A stretch of DNA of 64,000 nucleotides, taken from positions 9,287,501 to 9,351,500 of the forward strand of contig CM076280.1 of the NCBI GenBank assembly GCA_038380795.1, written 5' to 3'. The stretch comes from Pyrocephalus nanus (lineage: Eukaryota > Chordata > Aves > Passeriformes > Tyrannidae). The notes below the pieces were generated by a model, which saw only the letters and a program-made list of their open reading frames with translations, made no database searches and was not told the DNA's origin. Shown piece by piece: positions 49,901 to 63,880 of this stretch (the stretch's first letter is position 1; each line of letters begins with the position of its first letter). Made by a program: the position numbers and the translations under genes.

Positions 49901-51061
49901 ATTGGAACCAGGAAGGCGTATGGTCTTGATTCAGAGCTACAGGAGGATTTGTGTACAGCAGGAGGGAGATAAAGCTCAGTGCATCCTATGGGAGGCACAA
50001 AAATCAGATGCTGCATTTGCCAAATATCTGGGTCTTTGTCCTGGGGGGAAATCAGGCTATAATCCTGGCATTTAATTACTGACTGCGAGTCCTCTCTGCA
50101 GAACGCTGCTTTCTGCTGCTTTCCAAATATTATTTAACCAAGGTGAGGGATTTTAACTGTGTTTGTCTCTGTAGGAATCCTCAGTTCTCCCTCTCTGTAT
50201 CCTCTCAGGGCTGATTTTGATGCAGCCCAGCCTTCTCCTGCCTCCTCCACTGCCCTGTGCTAGGCAGATAAATGCATTTAAGACACTGGTGCTCCATAAA
50301 AGTTAAAGCAACTCCCAGGCAGAAAGGAAGAGGTTGAGCTCATTTGAACTCTCTAACTTTTCTGTGGTTGGAAGAATTCCCCACTGCCATGTTCCTCATC
50401 CCCTCCCTGGTTCAAAATCCCTTTTGCAGCCCTGGGATCACATCTAAGAAAAGCCTAAAGGAGAGAAGGAAAGCTCTCTGAAGATTATAGGCACTGAGCT
50501 TGATCTTTTCTGTGGTTTATATGGCTACACATGTGCAGTTTAAAAGTGGTGGCTGGTCCCACTGGTGGGGCTGCCCCATTTTACTCTGCCCTGCTGTGGT
50601 TAAGATTTCTCAAGGAGATATCCAGGATATCTATTTAATCCCTCCTTTAACACTGTGTGTGCCTACCTGGCACAGGATGCTTTATTTCCTCTGTCCCTCT
50701 GACATCTGAAGTTCCTTTGGGGACCTTAAGATACGTGAAACAAAGTTTTGCCTTGTCTCCTAAAAATCTCTAGAGCACATTAAGGAAGAGTTAGGAGCAC
50801 ACTGAGGAGAGGAGTTGGGTGTCCCTTGGGGACACTGCTCTACACTGGCTTTGCTGGTCCAACCCACTTTGAGATTCAGCCCCTCCCAACCCTGTATCTC
50901 AACAAGTTTTGGGTGAAAGCCAAATTTCACCTGGCCCTATGTGAGTTTTTAAGGTTGCTGGTGTGCACACACGTGGAGAGAGAAACCAGAGGTCTTCCCA
51001 TGGGTTATTAGAAAGCAGGACTGTTTTCTGTAGGGATTCATTTTCAAGGAAACCTGACTAA

Positions 51062-51894
<833 letters not shown>

Positions 51895-52057
51895 GTGGCA
51901 CAGAGTAGCTCTCAGCGTGCAGAAGAAAAATGTCACCTTGATTTTGGACTGTAAAAAGAAGATAACCAAGTTCCTGGACAGAAGTGACCATCCCATCATT
52001 GACGTCAATGGCATCATCGTGTTTGGAACAAGGATATTGGATGAGGAAGTCTTTGAG
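51895..52057 (+). CDS. COL5A1: COL5A1 exon 4: TSPN domain, later strands
   Basis: Completes Lys161 and encodes residues 162-215 (163 nt; phase 2 in, phase 0 out). It opens W-H-R-V-A-L-S-V, contains a possible N-glycosylation sequon N173-V-T, Cys180 in L-I-L-D-C-K-K-K, then D-R-S-D-H-P and [16 protein letters not shown]. Differences from human are conservative (for example Ile for Thr after the triple Lys, Val for Ile in D-V-N-G). The donor is GTGAGT. The next exon should start with Gly-Asp-Ile-Gln-Gln, but it is not in this window. A minus-strand open frame across this exon is a shadow. Confidence 0.97.
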
Positions 52058-54614
52058 GTGAGTCGTGGCAAGGAGCAGCTCTGGGAGTTGTTCCACAGAG
52101 GTGATGAGCTGGGTTCTGGATGCTGAGATATTTACAGCTCAGTTTCACACGGCAGAACACCGTTGTATGTAATTTTTATTTTAAGTTTTTATTTTGACTG
52201 AGTAAACGTCGCTCGTAGTAACGATTAAATGGTGAGCCCGATGACCTGGTGGAGTGAGCTCCTCCGGTTTCATGCCTTTGCTGGAATTCTAGATCGTCTC
52301 TGCCCTGGGATTTTGTAGATCTGTAGCTCTTGGCACAAATAACATGGGAAGGGCTCACCAGGTTTTCATTCATCCCTGTTAAGATTTAGACAGAGCTGCA
52401 GAGGCAGTAAATGAAGGCTGAGGAAAGCAGCTCCCCTGCAAGTCACAGTTCACTCTGAGGCTGTAGGAATTTGCTCTTTTTTTCCATGCATTGGCCATGG
52501 ATTCTTGGTTTCTTGCACCATGACAAAAGGGGACTCTCCTTGACAGCTTGTTTGGCAGCCCTGTCACCTCCCACACAGCGACTGCTTTCGAAATCCTGAT
52601 GGGTGGAAAGTTCCCATGATTTAAGCAAAGAGATAGAGGATTATTTATAGACAAGGTACATATGGTAGAAGTTTTTCCCATAGTTCAGCAACTAGTTTAA
52701 TGTATGCATTTCTCTGGCAATCTCAACTTCTGCGCTCTGCTGCACTTCTGAGACCTCCATGTGGATGAGATTCTTGTTCCTGATCTTTCTTGCAAGCTAA
52801 AACTGTTCCCTGGAATCAACTCCAGTGCAGTGGAGTGTAAACCAAGACCCACTGATCTCTATCTCCTTACTTTTATTGAATTTATGTGGGGGAAGAGCTG
52901 TATCTCCTGGGCCTCCCCCCAGCCCAGCAAAGGGATGGGGGGAGTATCTCCTATCCATGGATAATTAGAGCCACAGCAAACCCAGCTCTTGTCTGCATTT
53001 TGCTGTCACTTGGAAGGAAATTTCCAGCCTGTTTTAATATTACCAACATCTGGGAGCTGGGCTGCTGTAAACAGAGCAAGAATGCATGGACTGAGCAGCA
53101 CTGCCAAAATCCCAGTTACAGAGTTAGAGCTGAATCTCCAAACGGTATTAAATTAAGGGACGTTCCCTGGGAAGTTTAACAATTAAAATGGAAAGTAAAA
53201 GCTGGGTTTAATGGGCACTGGGGCGTCTTTTGCAAGCGTTGGACGCTCTGTCAGACATTTCAGCAGCTGCACTGGATGCTGTGCTCTGAAGGGAGCTGTT
53301 ATATAAAGTGCTGAGCTCTTATGGGGAGAGCTGATGGATCCAGGGATCTACTAGATCCACTTAAAGAACCTGGAATGGCATCCAGAGCAAATGAGAAATC
53401 TGCACTTCAGACTCCCCTCATGTTGTAAAGTAGAACCTTTTCCATAAATGCCTCTGAAGCTTGAGGTGCTCCCAGGGGGCTTTTAGGGCTCACCTGGATT
53501 TAGGACAAGCTGATTCGTCTGCCAAGATGGGAACATGTGTTTATAGGTGGCAGTGCTCTCCCAGCTCCTCTCTTAGACCTTTCCATGAGGTTGGCCATGG
53601 CTCCCTCGCTGGAAAGGTCTCATTTCAGGGTATAAGCTCAGAGAGGCTGTGAAACCTCCTCAGCCTTGGGAGGTGGGATTGAATGGAGTGTTTCCTCCAC
53701 TGGAGCTGTTCCCTGGTCTGGGTATGAGGTGCAGCTACGAGATCCTGCAGGCATTTACTGAGAACTGCATAATCAGAAAATACTTTTCTCCTCTGTCTTA
53801 TATGTACTGATATTATACAACTTGTACATAAAACCCCCTCTAGTCTTGGTATTTATCCTCTTTTTTTTGTCACCCTCATCAGACCCTACTCAAGATACCA
53901 GCAGCTTTAAACCCAGTGTAATAGGTTTTCTGAAGGCAGCGGACTATAACCTAATTTCCTTCATATCTCAGCAACTTCATTTCCTTTGGCTCCTCCTTTC
54001 TTCTTTCTGCAAGACTAAGCAGAAACTGTACAGGGAAAACTGTGGCTCAAGACAATGGAAAATGGGTGTAAACTGGTAAATTTATGTATTCCTGGAAAGC
54101 TGATAACTTCTGGAATTCGTGCAGAACGATGAGATGAAGCTGTTGCTGTCCTGTAGGCAACTGCTCTGCAAACCTCAGCTAACAAGATGTTCCCCAATGT
54201 TTTCTGCATCCATGGCTCTCATGTGTTTGCCACTTTTGCTGGGAATTAAAATAGCCCAGTTAGGTGGGAGTGGGGTGGAAGACAAAATTGTGGAGGGCTG
54301 GGATTGTCTGTGTCTCAGCACAAGAGCTTTAAGCAGTGGGAATTCATGTTATTCTTGTCAGAACTGAAATCAAATCAACCCCCAAACGCTTTTTGTTTTG
54401 GAAGTTGCAATTATTTCAGCTCCAGGTCCGCCTGGGGTTGTGAGGGGAGCAGCACAATCCAATGGCAGGCTGGGAACTTCCTCGCTCGTACCCTGCTGCA
54501 GAAAAAAAGCCTGGCAGGAAAGGTTAGAGGGAGTTTCAAAATATTTCTCCAGCACAAGATTCTTCCAGTGGAAAAATGACTTCCTCTCATTAAAATTCAA
54601 TTAGCTGGGAGGCT

Positions 54615-54790
54615 GTGTGGATCTCTGTCCGGCCAGGGGGAGCGTCGGGGAGGTTTGAAAAGGGGCCAAGCCCGGAGCCCAGGTTGTACAAGTTAAGTTT
54701 TGTGCTGAGTCGTTGCTCAAAACGGGAGTTTACAAATGTCAGGACAGGCTCCCGCTCCGGGGCTGGGAAGTGGTGTCCAGCCTCAAGCTG
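54615..54790. promoter_or_regulatory. CpG-enriched block, intron 4 (candidate)
   Basis: A local CpG cluster (TCCGGCC, GCGTCGGGG, CCCGGAGCC, GTCGTTGC, AACGGGAG, CCCGCTCCGGGG) in a CpG-poor background about 2.6 kb after exon 4. Regulatory role is inferred from composition only. Confidence 0.25.
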
Positions 54791-56291
54791 GGAGTGAGGG
54801 GATGCTCTTGTGAGACAGCAAAGGGCTTTTTTTGCAGTGGGAGAGGGAAGGAGAAAAGAAACAGCCTGTGGTGTAGGATAAACACTTTCTCCCTGCCTGC
54901 AGGCTGCAGTGAGAGGTGTTCCCGTGGCTACAGCAGCACTGGGAGGGAGTCAGAACTGACACGTGAATGTCCCTCAGCTTTACAGGGATGAACTGCTTCT
55001 TTTGATGTGCTTTTTGAAAAGTAGAAATTGCAAGCCAAGTCCTAGCACAGTCCTGGTGGTTTAGTGTGGGAACAGAGGGAGGATGAAGCTTGGGAAAGTC
55101 CCTTTCCCAGAAAGCAAAGCATCTTCTCCCTGAAACCCAGGATCCCAGCAGTTCTTGTGTGGATAACAAACTGGAAGTGTTGATCCCTTCCTTGGCCAAG
55201 ATGCTTCGCTGGGGGAGCAGTTCAGCTGGCTCTGGGCTAAGGTTGCTCTGGTTTAGCAGGTGTGGGTTGAAACCAAGTTCAGATCCTGGCTTAGGAGAAT
55301 TGCTGGGGCTGTGATTCAATCCTTGTGTCAAAGCAGGGACCAGAGAAATCCCATAACCCACAGATGGAGGATCTTTATGCATAGGAAATGCTGTCCAATA
55401 GCTGTGGCAGGTAAATTTTACCATTTCTGGCCTGGATTAGGTGAATTTAACCCCTTTGTGATGGTGTTTGGAAGCATCTCATGTAAGAAGTTTGGTTTCT
55501 GCAGCAGTGAGTGGCCCAGCCGTGTTTTACTGCTCAGTTTTACTCCAGACCAGCATTTCAGTGATGGGCTGGTGAGCAAAATGAAGTTTGTTCAGACCTT
55601 GCTATGTCATATTTCTGCTGGATATCCCATTTTTTCCTTTGTTCTGCCAGGAGGAGGCTATTGTGTGCTGACAAAAGTACTGCACAGCCCCTGGCTCCAG
55701 AGCTACAGCTGGCATCACTAAATTGTGCTGGGGGCATTGGTAAAAAAGTGAGTAGGTTTTGGCAAACGTGCTGATGACACCTCAGTAACAAGTGAGTACA
55801 TTTGATGCAAATTATCCTCGGTTCACCTGTTTAAAATTTTGTAGGATTGTCCCACAAGGTAACTGGTAACTCTGGAAATAGCTTTGGTTTGCAGTAGTGT
55901 CTGGAGTAGATGAAATGAGTTTCCCCATGAGTGGAAGAGCTCGGTGCATGAGTACATTGCTTTCTAAAGTTTATGTCCTTCTCTGTTGGCTCCTCTAGAG
56001 AGACAAGAGGAGCTTATTTTGTCCAGCTGAGCACCATAACCGTGTCTCATTGGTCTGATTGGTGCTGTAAAACCAAGTGCTTTCCTCTGATCCTGCCAAA
56101 CAAGATGCAAAGGGAGAGGGTCTGGGACACCTGCGGACACTGTTCTGCCAAGGCTGCAAAACCACGAGGGGCTGGAAAAGTATTTGCTGTCCCTTGTGCC
56201 AGAGCCTGTCCTGAGATGAGCTTTGGCACACTGTGGGGGGGTGTTGGATGATGCTGAAAGGATTCTGCTTTTTATTTTCCTCCTTCCTCCC

Positions 56292-56319
56292 TTTTTTTTT
56301 TTTTTTTTTTTGGGGGGGG
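56292..56319. repeat. T20 directly followed by G8
   Basis: T20 at 56,292-56,311 abuts G8 at 56,312-56,319. Low complexity on the sense strand. Confidence 0.9.
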
Positions 56320-57189
56320 TGTTTTTTTGAAGACCACGAGTGAAATCAAGACATCAGAAATGGAGGGAAAAGCAATTTGTGCTGGGGAGAGCCAGAAAGG
56401 CCGGGCAGGGAGCCAGAGGAGCTCTTAGGGCTGTTGAGTGTTTCAAGGCACAACAAGACAAAGCAGAATAGAAGCATCAATGCACTCTCAGCAGAGACAT
56501 TGGGGCCGTTCAGGTGCTCTGTTGCTCTTGGGTTGAAATGCCAACTCTCTTTTCATCTTCTGCCTTGTTTACACTTAAAAAACAATTATCAGCGTGGTTG
56601 ATAATCCCAGATTTCATTTCACTATCGTCAGGGCTTTCTCCTTCCCTTCCCATGCTCTTGGCCGTAGTGTTTTCATCTCTGCAAAGTGCTCTTATTTTTA
56701 AAGTTTCAGTAGGTTATTTTTCTCAGACACCTCTGAGATTAGGTCAACAGCTTTTGTTTTAGATAAAAGTGTGGAAATGAAAATAGGTTCCTATACACAC
56801 AGGCGCATTTTATGGTATTTTTTGGTAAAGATGGAGAAGTTTAGGAGTCTCCTCTTAGAGGCAGATCTGCTGTTAAGATGTCAAACAGCCTCTGTCTACT
56901 ATAGGAAGATATCTGCTATGGGGGTCGATGTGCTGCTGGTGCAACGAACTTGCAGAAAGCCAAATTGGTGGTAACTTAAGTTACAGATTTTCTCAGCTCA
57001 CAGGGGGCAAACATGGGAGCCTCAGGTCTGAATCCATGCCTGACTCACATCTAGACCTGATCCTGCCTGGGCATGGCTCCCTTTGCTGTTCCTGTTGGCA
57101 GGAGGGTCTTGTGCAAACATAAACAGCAGTGGGAAGGCACGGGGGAAAGAGTCATTTATTTATTCACAGGAGAAGCAAGAAGGTTCTCA

Positions 57190-57395
57190 ATTCAGGAAGA
57201 ATTTCTTCAAGGAAAGGATGGTCAGGCATTGGAAGGGGGTGCCCAGGCAGGTAGTGGAGTCACTATCCCAGGAAGTGTTTAAGAAACAACTGGACGTGGC
57301 ACTCAGGGCTCTGGTCTAGTTGACAAGGTGGGAGTTGGTCAAAGATTGGACTTGATGATCTTGGAGGTCTTTTCACCCTAAAAGATTCCATGATC
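57190..57395 (+). mobile_element. CR1 3' fragment, about 200 bp
   Basis: Plus strand: GGAAGAATTTCTTCAAGG, GGTCAGGCATTGGAAGGG, GGTAGTGGAGTCACTATCCC, AAACAACTGGACGTGGCACT, TTGGACTTGATGATCTTGGA and a GATTCCATGATCTT end. A standard CR1 3' region, with a decayed terminal repeat. Confidence 0.92.
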
Positions 57396-58114
57396 TTTAA
57401 ACCAAAGGCTTCGGAACAGCTCCACTGAGCTCAGTGAGGCTTTTCATGAGCTCAGCACTGGACCCATCGTGCTCTGCAAGATCTGGGCTTAGCCCAGAGG
57501 GTCAGGGAGGAACTGGGCAAAGCTCAGGTTTATTAAGTTTTTAACCTTCAGAGAGCATTTTTTAAAATTGGTGGTTTTTTTTTTTGCTAACCTGGATTTC
57601 TCTGTTGGGATGCAGCAGGGATACACGTTCCCGTTTGTTTTCCCTACCTTGGCAGACTGCTGAAAGAAGCTAATTTACAGTGCTGGCTGCCTGCTTTCCT
57701 GGCCCTGCCAAATCTGATTTCACCTCTTCTGCTGTGGAGTCTTTCAGGGAGTGCAAAGAGTCGATGTTTTACACCACCAGCATATACCGTGGTGTGAGAT
57801 GATGGAAAATAAAACGTCCTGAGCCAGCATTTAGGGTTCTTTATTGAAGATGTCTGTAGCTTTCCCCAGTCTCCTAATAATTCTCCATTTGCTCGCTGGT
57901 TTTCTCGTCATTTCTTCTGCTTTTGTTGTTTTTTTAGGTTTTCTTTTTTTTTTTTTCCAAAGGATCCTCTTTAAGCAAAAAAATGGTGCACTTGAGACAT
58001 ATGGATTAAATCACAGCCCTCTGCTCTTCCAGCAGAGCAAATCTGCCTAGAAAGTGTCCACAGTTATTGAAGATTATTCCTCTGGATGGGTTTGCAATTA
58101 ATGGTGAGGGGCTT

Positions 58115-58260
58115 GTGCCAGAGTCCAGGCCGTGCAGTCAGTCTAATCAAAACCCAAACGTGATGTTTGGCCCCAGCTGGCGACGTCTCAGACACAGCAT
58201 CGTCTTACACGGGTGCCCAGGGACGTCATCTGGTTTTATCAGCGTGTCTGCATCGAGGGA
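58115..58260. promoter_or_regulatory. CpG/CRE-like block, intron 4 (candidate)
   Basis: Holds CTAATCAAAACCCAAACGTG, GGCGACGTCTCAGACA and GGGACGTCATCTGG; two ACGT cores, the second (GACGTCA) matching the CREB/ATF half-palindrome. No repeat signature. Function inferred. Confidence 0.3.
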
Positions 58261-58929
58261 GGGGCAGGACCTGCTCCAGGATAGGAATTGCAAAACAGCT
58301 TGTAAAAGTTCTGCTGTGCTTCAGGTGGTTTCATTTCAATCCTAAACTGGCACCGTTTTATCTGACCTGTAGCTGTCAGGTGCCAGCAAGGAAAAGTGAG
58401 AGCTGGGGTGGAAACATCAGCTGAATTGTTTGCATACACTTTGGTGAAACTCTTGTTTTTCATTTAGATTTGCTGGGTAATTGGGGTTTAGCCATCTGGC
58501 CTGCAGTCAAGCTTGGTGACTGGGTCAGGGTTGCCTGTAATGATGGAGCCTTATTAGTCATGATTACAAAATACACATATTTAATGTTTCTAACTTTTTT
58601 TTAATGTTTGGTTGGTTTGTTTGGTTTTTTTTGTTTTTGTTTTTTGTTAGTGGTAAATTTTATAAACTGTGAAAGAAACTAAGTGCCTTGGCCTGTGTGG
58701 ATAATTAGTGCAGTTTGCTGGTATCAAATGCCTCCAGGCCTCTGATAGCTTACAAAGCACTTTATTGTTCAAACAGATCATAAAAGTGCTTTTATCGATG
58801 TTTAGCAGTCATTCAGTCCATCATTTATCTTTTAATATTGCCAACTTAAATGTCAGCTGAGGAAGCTGCAGAGTTCTTACAGCTTCTTAGAGTTTGTCCA
58901 GAACTACAGCCCAGTCCTCCCAGGAGGAC

Positions 58930-59025
58930 CCTGCTCTGGTGGAAGGTATCTCTACCTGTGGCATGAGGGTGGAATGAGATGAGCTTTAAGGTCCCTTCCA
59001 GCCCAAACCAGTCTGGGATTCCACC
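58930..59025 (+). mobile_element. CR1 3'-end fragment
   Basis: Plus strand: CTCTGGTGGAAGGTATCTCT, GGGTGGAATGAGATGAGC, TTTAAGGTCCCTTCCAGCCC, AAACCAGTCTGGGATTCC. The tail is the CR1 3' end with a decayed terminal octamer. Confidence 0.9.
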
Positions 59026-61807
59026 ATCCCACTCAGGTTTTGCCCCAGGATGCTGCTGTTGAGAGTTACCTTTGAGGCAGTGGGTGTCTCTTATCCCCTT
59101 TTGGTCCTTATTTCCTCCTGACCTCACCTGAGGTGGTGAGAGTGAAAGCTGTGGTTACCCCGAGCACTTCATATTTCCTGTGTCCAGCTGAGGAGATAAA
59201 AGGATTCTGGAGATGGGGAGACAGCAGAATCCCAGGAAGCCTGGCTATGTGGAATAGCTGTGTGTGCTTGGCTGCCCACCCTGACCTTGGTGCTGGTGTG
59301 GATCGTCTGCCTAGAAAGGGAATTCAGTCCTTTTGATGTCATTATAAGGGCTTTTTAATTGACTCTTCGCTCTGCATGGGAGAAAACATCCAACCAAGAG
59401 CAATTTCTGGTAGAGATGTCTCTCCTCACAGTTTTGTAAGCAAGATATGATGAATGCTGAGGATATGGGGAACTTAAGAGTCATGAAAATCCAGAATTAA
59501 TGCTGTGAGTGGCTGGTGAAGAATGGGTCACAGCAGCTGTGATGTGCCACGACTCCAGCAGCCACCAAAGGGGAACATCAACAGTTATTTCTTTGTTATT
59601 ATTATGGTTTAAATAGACAGTTTGGAGCCTGCTGGTTGCCTTACCAGGGACCCCCTGCAGGCAAGTTGGTTTGGAGGAGTGTTTTCCATTTTGGAGGGCT
59701 TGGGCAAGGATGCTGAGGTAAAACCAGGGGGGACTGCCATATGGGGAGGGATGCTGAGCCCTGCTGACTTGGGCCATGGCATGGAGGGGTCAGGCAGGCT
59801 TTTTCCCAACTTTCCCTGGTCTTGGGTACCTCCTGCAGAGTGGGGTAATCAGCTGAACATCCTAATGAGGAAAACTGAGTGAGCTCTGGAAGGCAAAGCT
59901 CATCCTTCAAAGCAATTTCCTTCCACCACAGGGACTGTGGGGTTTGGGGAGCAGGGCTGTCTGGCTGTTCCTGACATTCACCTGGCAGAGCTCTGTGTTT
60001 AAGTGCTGGCAGGCAGAGGCCCAGGCAGGCTCGTTAGAGGTGATGGATGCTCTCAGGTGTAGGGTCATTACTCTTCCAGCTGATGGCTTCGTTTGTACTT
60101 CGCTTCCCCCCCTTCTTGGACAGAGGGAGGAAGGAGGAGGGGGCTCAGTTTCTTCCATGGAAACTCTGAGGAGCAGGAGGCTGATTGCTGAGCCCAGACA
60201 GGGTGATGTAATGCTGGAAACCTGCTCCTCTCTGGTGACATCATGTCAAGGTTTGCAGTGCTGCTGTGGACAGGGGTGTCTGCAGGGAGAAGGACGAGGC
60301 TTCAGGAGCAGAAAAGGCACCACAAAGGGGCTTGGTGTGTCTTGGAAAGGCACTGAAGGGAGGGAAAAGGGAAGCATTTGGGAAAGATGACTCTCCTTAG
60401 CTTGAGCATGGAGGGAAAGCCAAATCCTCGTTCTCCTGGGGAGAAGTTTCCATCTGAACTTTATTGGCAGCGTGGTTGTTCAACATGGAAAAGAGCTTAC
60501 TGAGAGCAGAGCAGGATAGCATGTCCCCAGCCCAAATCAGGGCATGTTTCCCCTTCCCTGCTAATTTGGGAACCTTGTTCTATGTGGGAGGTGACTCACC
60601 AATTAGTCTTATTTGCATAAAAGTGAATTTCTGGAACAGAAGCCTGTGAAGAGGGAAAAAATCCCCTTCTATACACAAACAGCTTGATTGATTGGCATTG
60701 TTGCAGTGATAGGAATTAAAGGCTCATCTGAGCCAAACTCCTGGGAGTGTGAGAAAGACCTGGTCATGCAGGGAGGTGGATTTGTGTCCTTGTTGACCTG
60801 GTGGTGCTTAAGCTTGATGTTTCTCTGAAATTTAGGTCTTTATTGCTATTGTTTGCACAGTTTGCAGTTTGCACTTCTCTGAGCACAGTTTTTATTCACA
60901 CAACCTCTCCCTGCAGCAAGGGCAGGCCAAACCCAGCAGAGGAAAGACCATCCAAACCTAGAAACCTCTTAGCTGACTTTGTGCTCAACCCATTCCCTCG
61001 TCGCTTAGGTACGAACAAATGAAACACACGTTCCTCACACATGGTGAGGTCTTTCTATTTCTTTTTCTTTTCTTTTTTGAGGCAGTCTAGGCTGGCTGCC
61101 AAAACCCAAAGGAAAATCCTAACCCGCTCCAGACATCCCAGTGTGCAGGTGTATTCCTCGCTCCGACAGAGCCGAGCGGGATGGCGTGTGTATGTTCACC
61201 ATAAATACATCACCCTGGGGATGGGAGCTGGAAGAGGGTATTCCTAATGAGTTGTGCAGAAGATTGGATGGGGCTGGTGTGTTTGTGTGGATGTGTGTTT
61301 TCTATTCCCTGCAAGAACACGGAAAAAAGTCTCCTAACCGTGGGCTCATTGTTCCGCACACGTAGCCACACGCTGGCTGGGGTTCAGGAGGTCAAACCTG
61401 CTTGAACAAACAGTGCTTTGGCCACTGAAGTGAAATGTGTGGGGAGATGAGAGAATTGGTGCTGAATATTACTTTTGTGCACTGTTCTCTGCTCTGGAAT
61501 GTCTGCAAACATAGCAAGGTTTTCCTGAGGCTTTGATGCCTTGCATAAGCAAATTTATCTGCAAATTGTGTTTACCCTCTTCCAGCCCTGCTGCTTAGAG
61601 TAGTGAAAGCTGAGCTGTGATGCTCAGCTACCTCTGGCTGCATCCATTCCTGTTCCTTAATGGAAAACCATATTTCTGGGCTGAACTTCACAGCTGCTCT
61701 TCAGGCTGTAGGGTGTTCAAACCCAGCTCCCTTTCTTGGGATGAAAAGTTTGGGTAGTGCCAAATTAGCTTTGTGATGGAACTACGCAGATTTTGTGCTT
61801 AAAAAAA

Positions 61808-61875
61808 AATCACAGAATATCCTGAGTTGGGAGGGGATCCATCAAAGGATCATCAAAGTCCAACTCCAAGGCAAG
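61808..61875 (-). mobile_element. CR1 3'-end fragment
   Basis: On +: ATCACAGAATATCCTGAGTT, GGGAGGGGATCCATCAAAGG, ATCATCAAAGTCCAACTCC. Reverse copy of the 3' end of a CR1 subfamily with the ATCAAAGGATCATC signature. Confidence 0.88.
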
Positions 61876-62999
61876 ATTTCTTTTGAATGCTGCATTTGAG
61901 ATGGCAGATGCTGCATGGAGATTTTCTTGCAGGAATAAATAAAGCCCAATTAATTTTTCATGGACAATTAGCACTATTGAAACGTAATTGAAAAAAACTG
62001 GAGTATGAAAACATCATCAAAGGACACATTGTAGTTTCCTGAAGGAAGAGGGAGAAAGATGTATGGACGAGAGGTGTTGCACACTAGCTCAGCTTTCCAT
62101 TTTCAACTCTTTCCTGAGCAGCCAAATTTCCAGAAGTGGTGGGAATTAGCAATAGGAACCTGCACAAAAGCTCCTTCTCGGGTGGTCCCACCACATGTGT
62201 CCTGCTCGGTGTTCCATGGCTTGGTGATTGTCGCCAGCCAAATGCAGGAAAATACTTTTCCAACCAAAATTTGGTGTTAAGTGAAATTCTGAGCATGTCA
62301 GCAGATATCCCCACACCTAAGCATGTAATCCCACTTATATCCTGAGATAACTTTGGCAGCCAGGTCTATTTTCCCCCAGATTCCCTTTAATCCATGAAAC
62401 CCGGATCCTGTGTTCACCTCCTGGGGCAGAAAACATTCCGAGCCCTGATGAAAAGCCTCTGTGCACACAAACCCCTTGATCCTGAGCCACCTCGGTGTGG
62501 AGGGCTGAGGAGGAAACCTCAGGGTGGATCTTGGGGTTGTGGCAGTCGAGGGGGTGGAAATCCTGTCTGTGGGGCCAAGAAAGCGGCAGCTCCGCTTCCA
62601 GAATAATTGGGCTGTGAAAAGAAAAATGGAGTAAAAGCAAGATTTTAGGTTCCTCAGTGCTCAGAAGGAAGCCCTGATGTGCTGCTAGAAGCAAAGAGCC
62701 ACCCTTTGGCAATGGAAGGGAGCCCAGACTGGGGGAGGATGAGGAGTTCCAACAGGAGCTGTGGCCTTTGGAGCTGTCTGAGGGCTCACCTGGGGGTTTG
62801 TCCTGGAGTTTGGGAAAGGGAAAGGATGGGAAGTCCAGAAAGCAGCAGTGTGAGGCTGCCCCTGGTTGCTCTTCCTGCCTTTTAGCAGTGGTGTGAGTTG
62901 TCTGATGGAGCTGTGAAATGCTGCTGTTTGACCACCACAAATGGTTGTGGCAAGAAATTTGATGGAGATCTGAGGTCCCCAGCACAGGAAGGGCATCAG

Positions 63000-63436
63000 C
63001 CTGTTGGAATGAGCCCAGAGGAAGCCCCAAAGATAATTAGAGGGATGGAGAACCTCCCCTATGAGGAAAGGCTGAGAGAAATGGGGTTGTTCTTCCTTGA
63101 GAAGAGAAGGTTTTGGGGTGACCTAACTGGAGCCTCCCAGTACCTCAAGGGAGCCAACAAGAAAGGTGAAGAGAGACTTGTGACAAGGACCTGGAGTGAC
63201 AGGACAAGAGGGAGTGGCTTCAAACTGAGAGAGAATGAGGTTAGATTAGATATTAGGAAGAAATTCTTCCCTGTGAGGGTGGAGAGGCTCTGGCACAGGT
63301 TTCCCAGAGAATCTGTGGCTGCCCCATCCCTGGAAGTGTCCAAGGCCAGGTTGGGTGGGGCTTGGAGCAACCTGGGCAGGGGGTGCAACAGGATGAGCTT
63401 TAAGGTCCTTTCCAACCCAAGCCATTCTATGATCTT
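63000..63436 (+). mobile_element. CR1 fragment, about 435 bp (longest in window)
   Basis: Plus strand, with blocks in order: GATGGAGAACCTCCCCTATG, AGGAAAGGCTGAGAGAAATG, GAGAAGAGAAGGTTTTGGGG, the GTGACCTAACTGGAGCCTCC block, GACAAGAGGGAGTGGCTTCA, ATTAGATATTAGGAAGAAAT, CTGGAAGTGTCCAAGGCC and TTTCCAACCCAAGCCATTCT. A read-through frame across it and its flanks is untranslated CR1 3' sequence and not a gene. Its tail is the most complete of the plus copies. Confidence 0.94.
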
Positions 63437-63739
63437 TAGCAGGATTTCTTTCCTGTCACCTCCTTTTCTGTACAAAGACCAGCTGCCCCTCAAGTCTCCT
63501 GTTCACCACCTTCCCCAGACCCTCTCTTTTTGCTCTGCATCCCCATCTCCCTTGTAGCCAAGGATGGGAATGAAGCCCAGAGCTCTCTGGGTCAGTGGGA
63601 CCAACACCTCCCAGGCAGACACCGTGACCCCATTTACACAGGGCTGGTTAAAAACTGAGCAGCTCCAGCAGCAACTCAAGCCAAGAGCTCTGCTTTACTA
63701 CATATTTTCCACCATGAGAGAGTCCCCCTTACAATCCAC

Positions 63740-63880
63740 TGGCGTATCCATCTTCACGTGGGCGGCGCAGCCAGCAGGAGCTGATCTGGTTCCTAATTTT
63801 CCACGCAGGAAAGGGGAATAAATCAATATGAAACCGGAGCCGGGAAACGGCGTCGTTCGGCGCGAGGGAGCGACGGTGTG
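63740..63880. promoter_or_regulatory. Dense CpG micro-island with EGR/E-box motifs, intron 4
   Basis: Ten CpGs fall within 46 bp (63,833-63,878), the highest density outside the promoter. About 80 bp to the left is CACGTG at 63,755-63,760, overlapping CACGTGGGCGG, one base off the EGR1 consensus GCGTGGGCG, and between them an AATAAATCAATATG AT-rich spacer. It looks like a CpG-rich enhancer or an intronic promoter. No coding exon is evident. Inference from sequence only. Confidence 0.4.

Noticed and set aside
62898..63557. 219-codon plus-strand open frame
   Set aside because: Nearly all of it is the 3' non-coding region of a CR1 copy read in an arbitrary frame.
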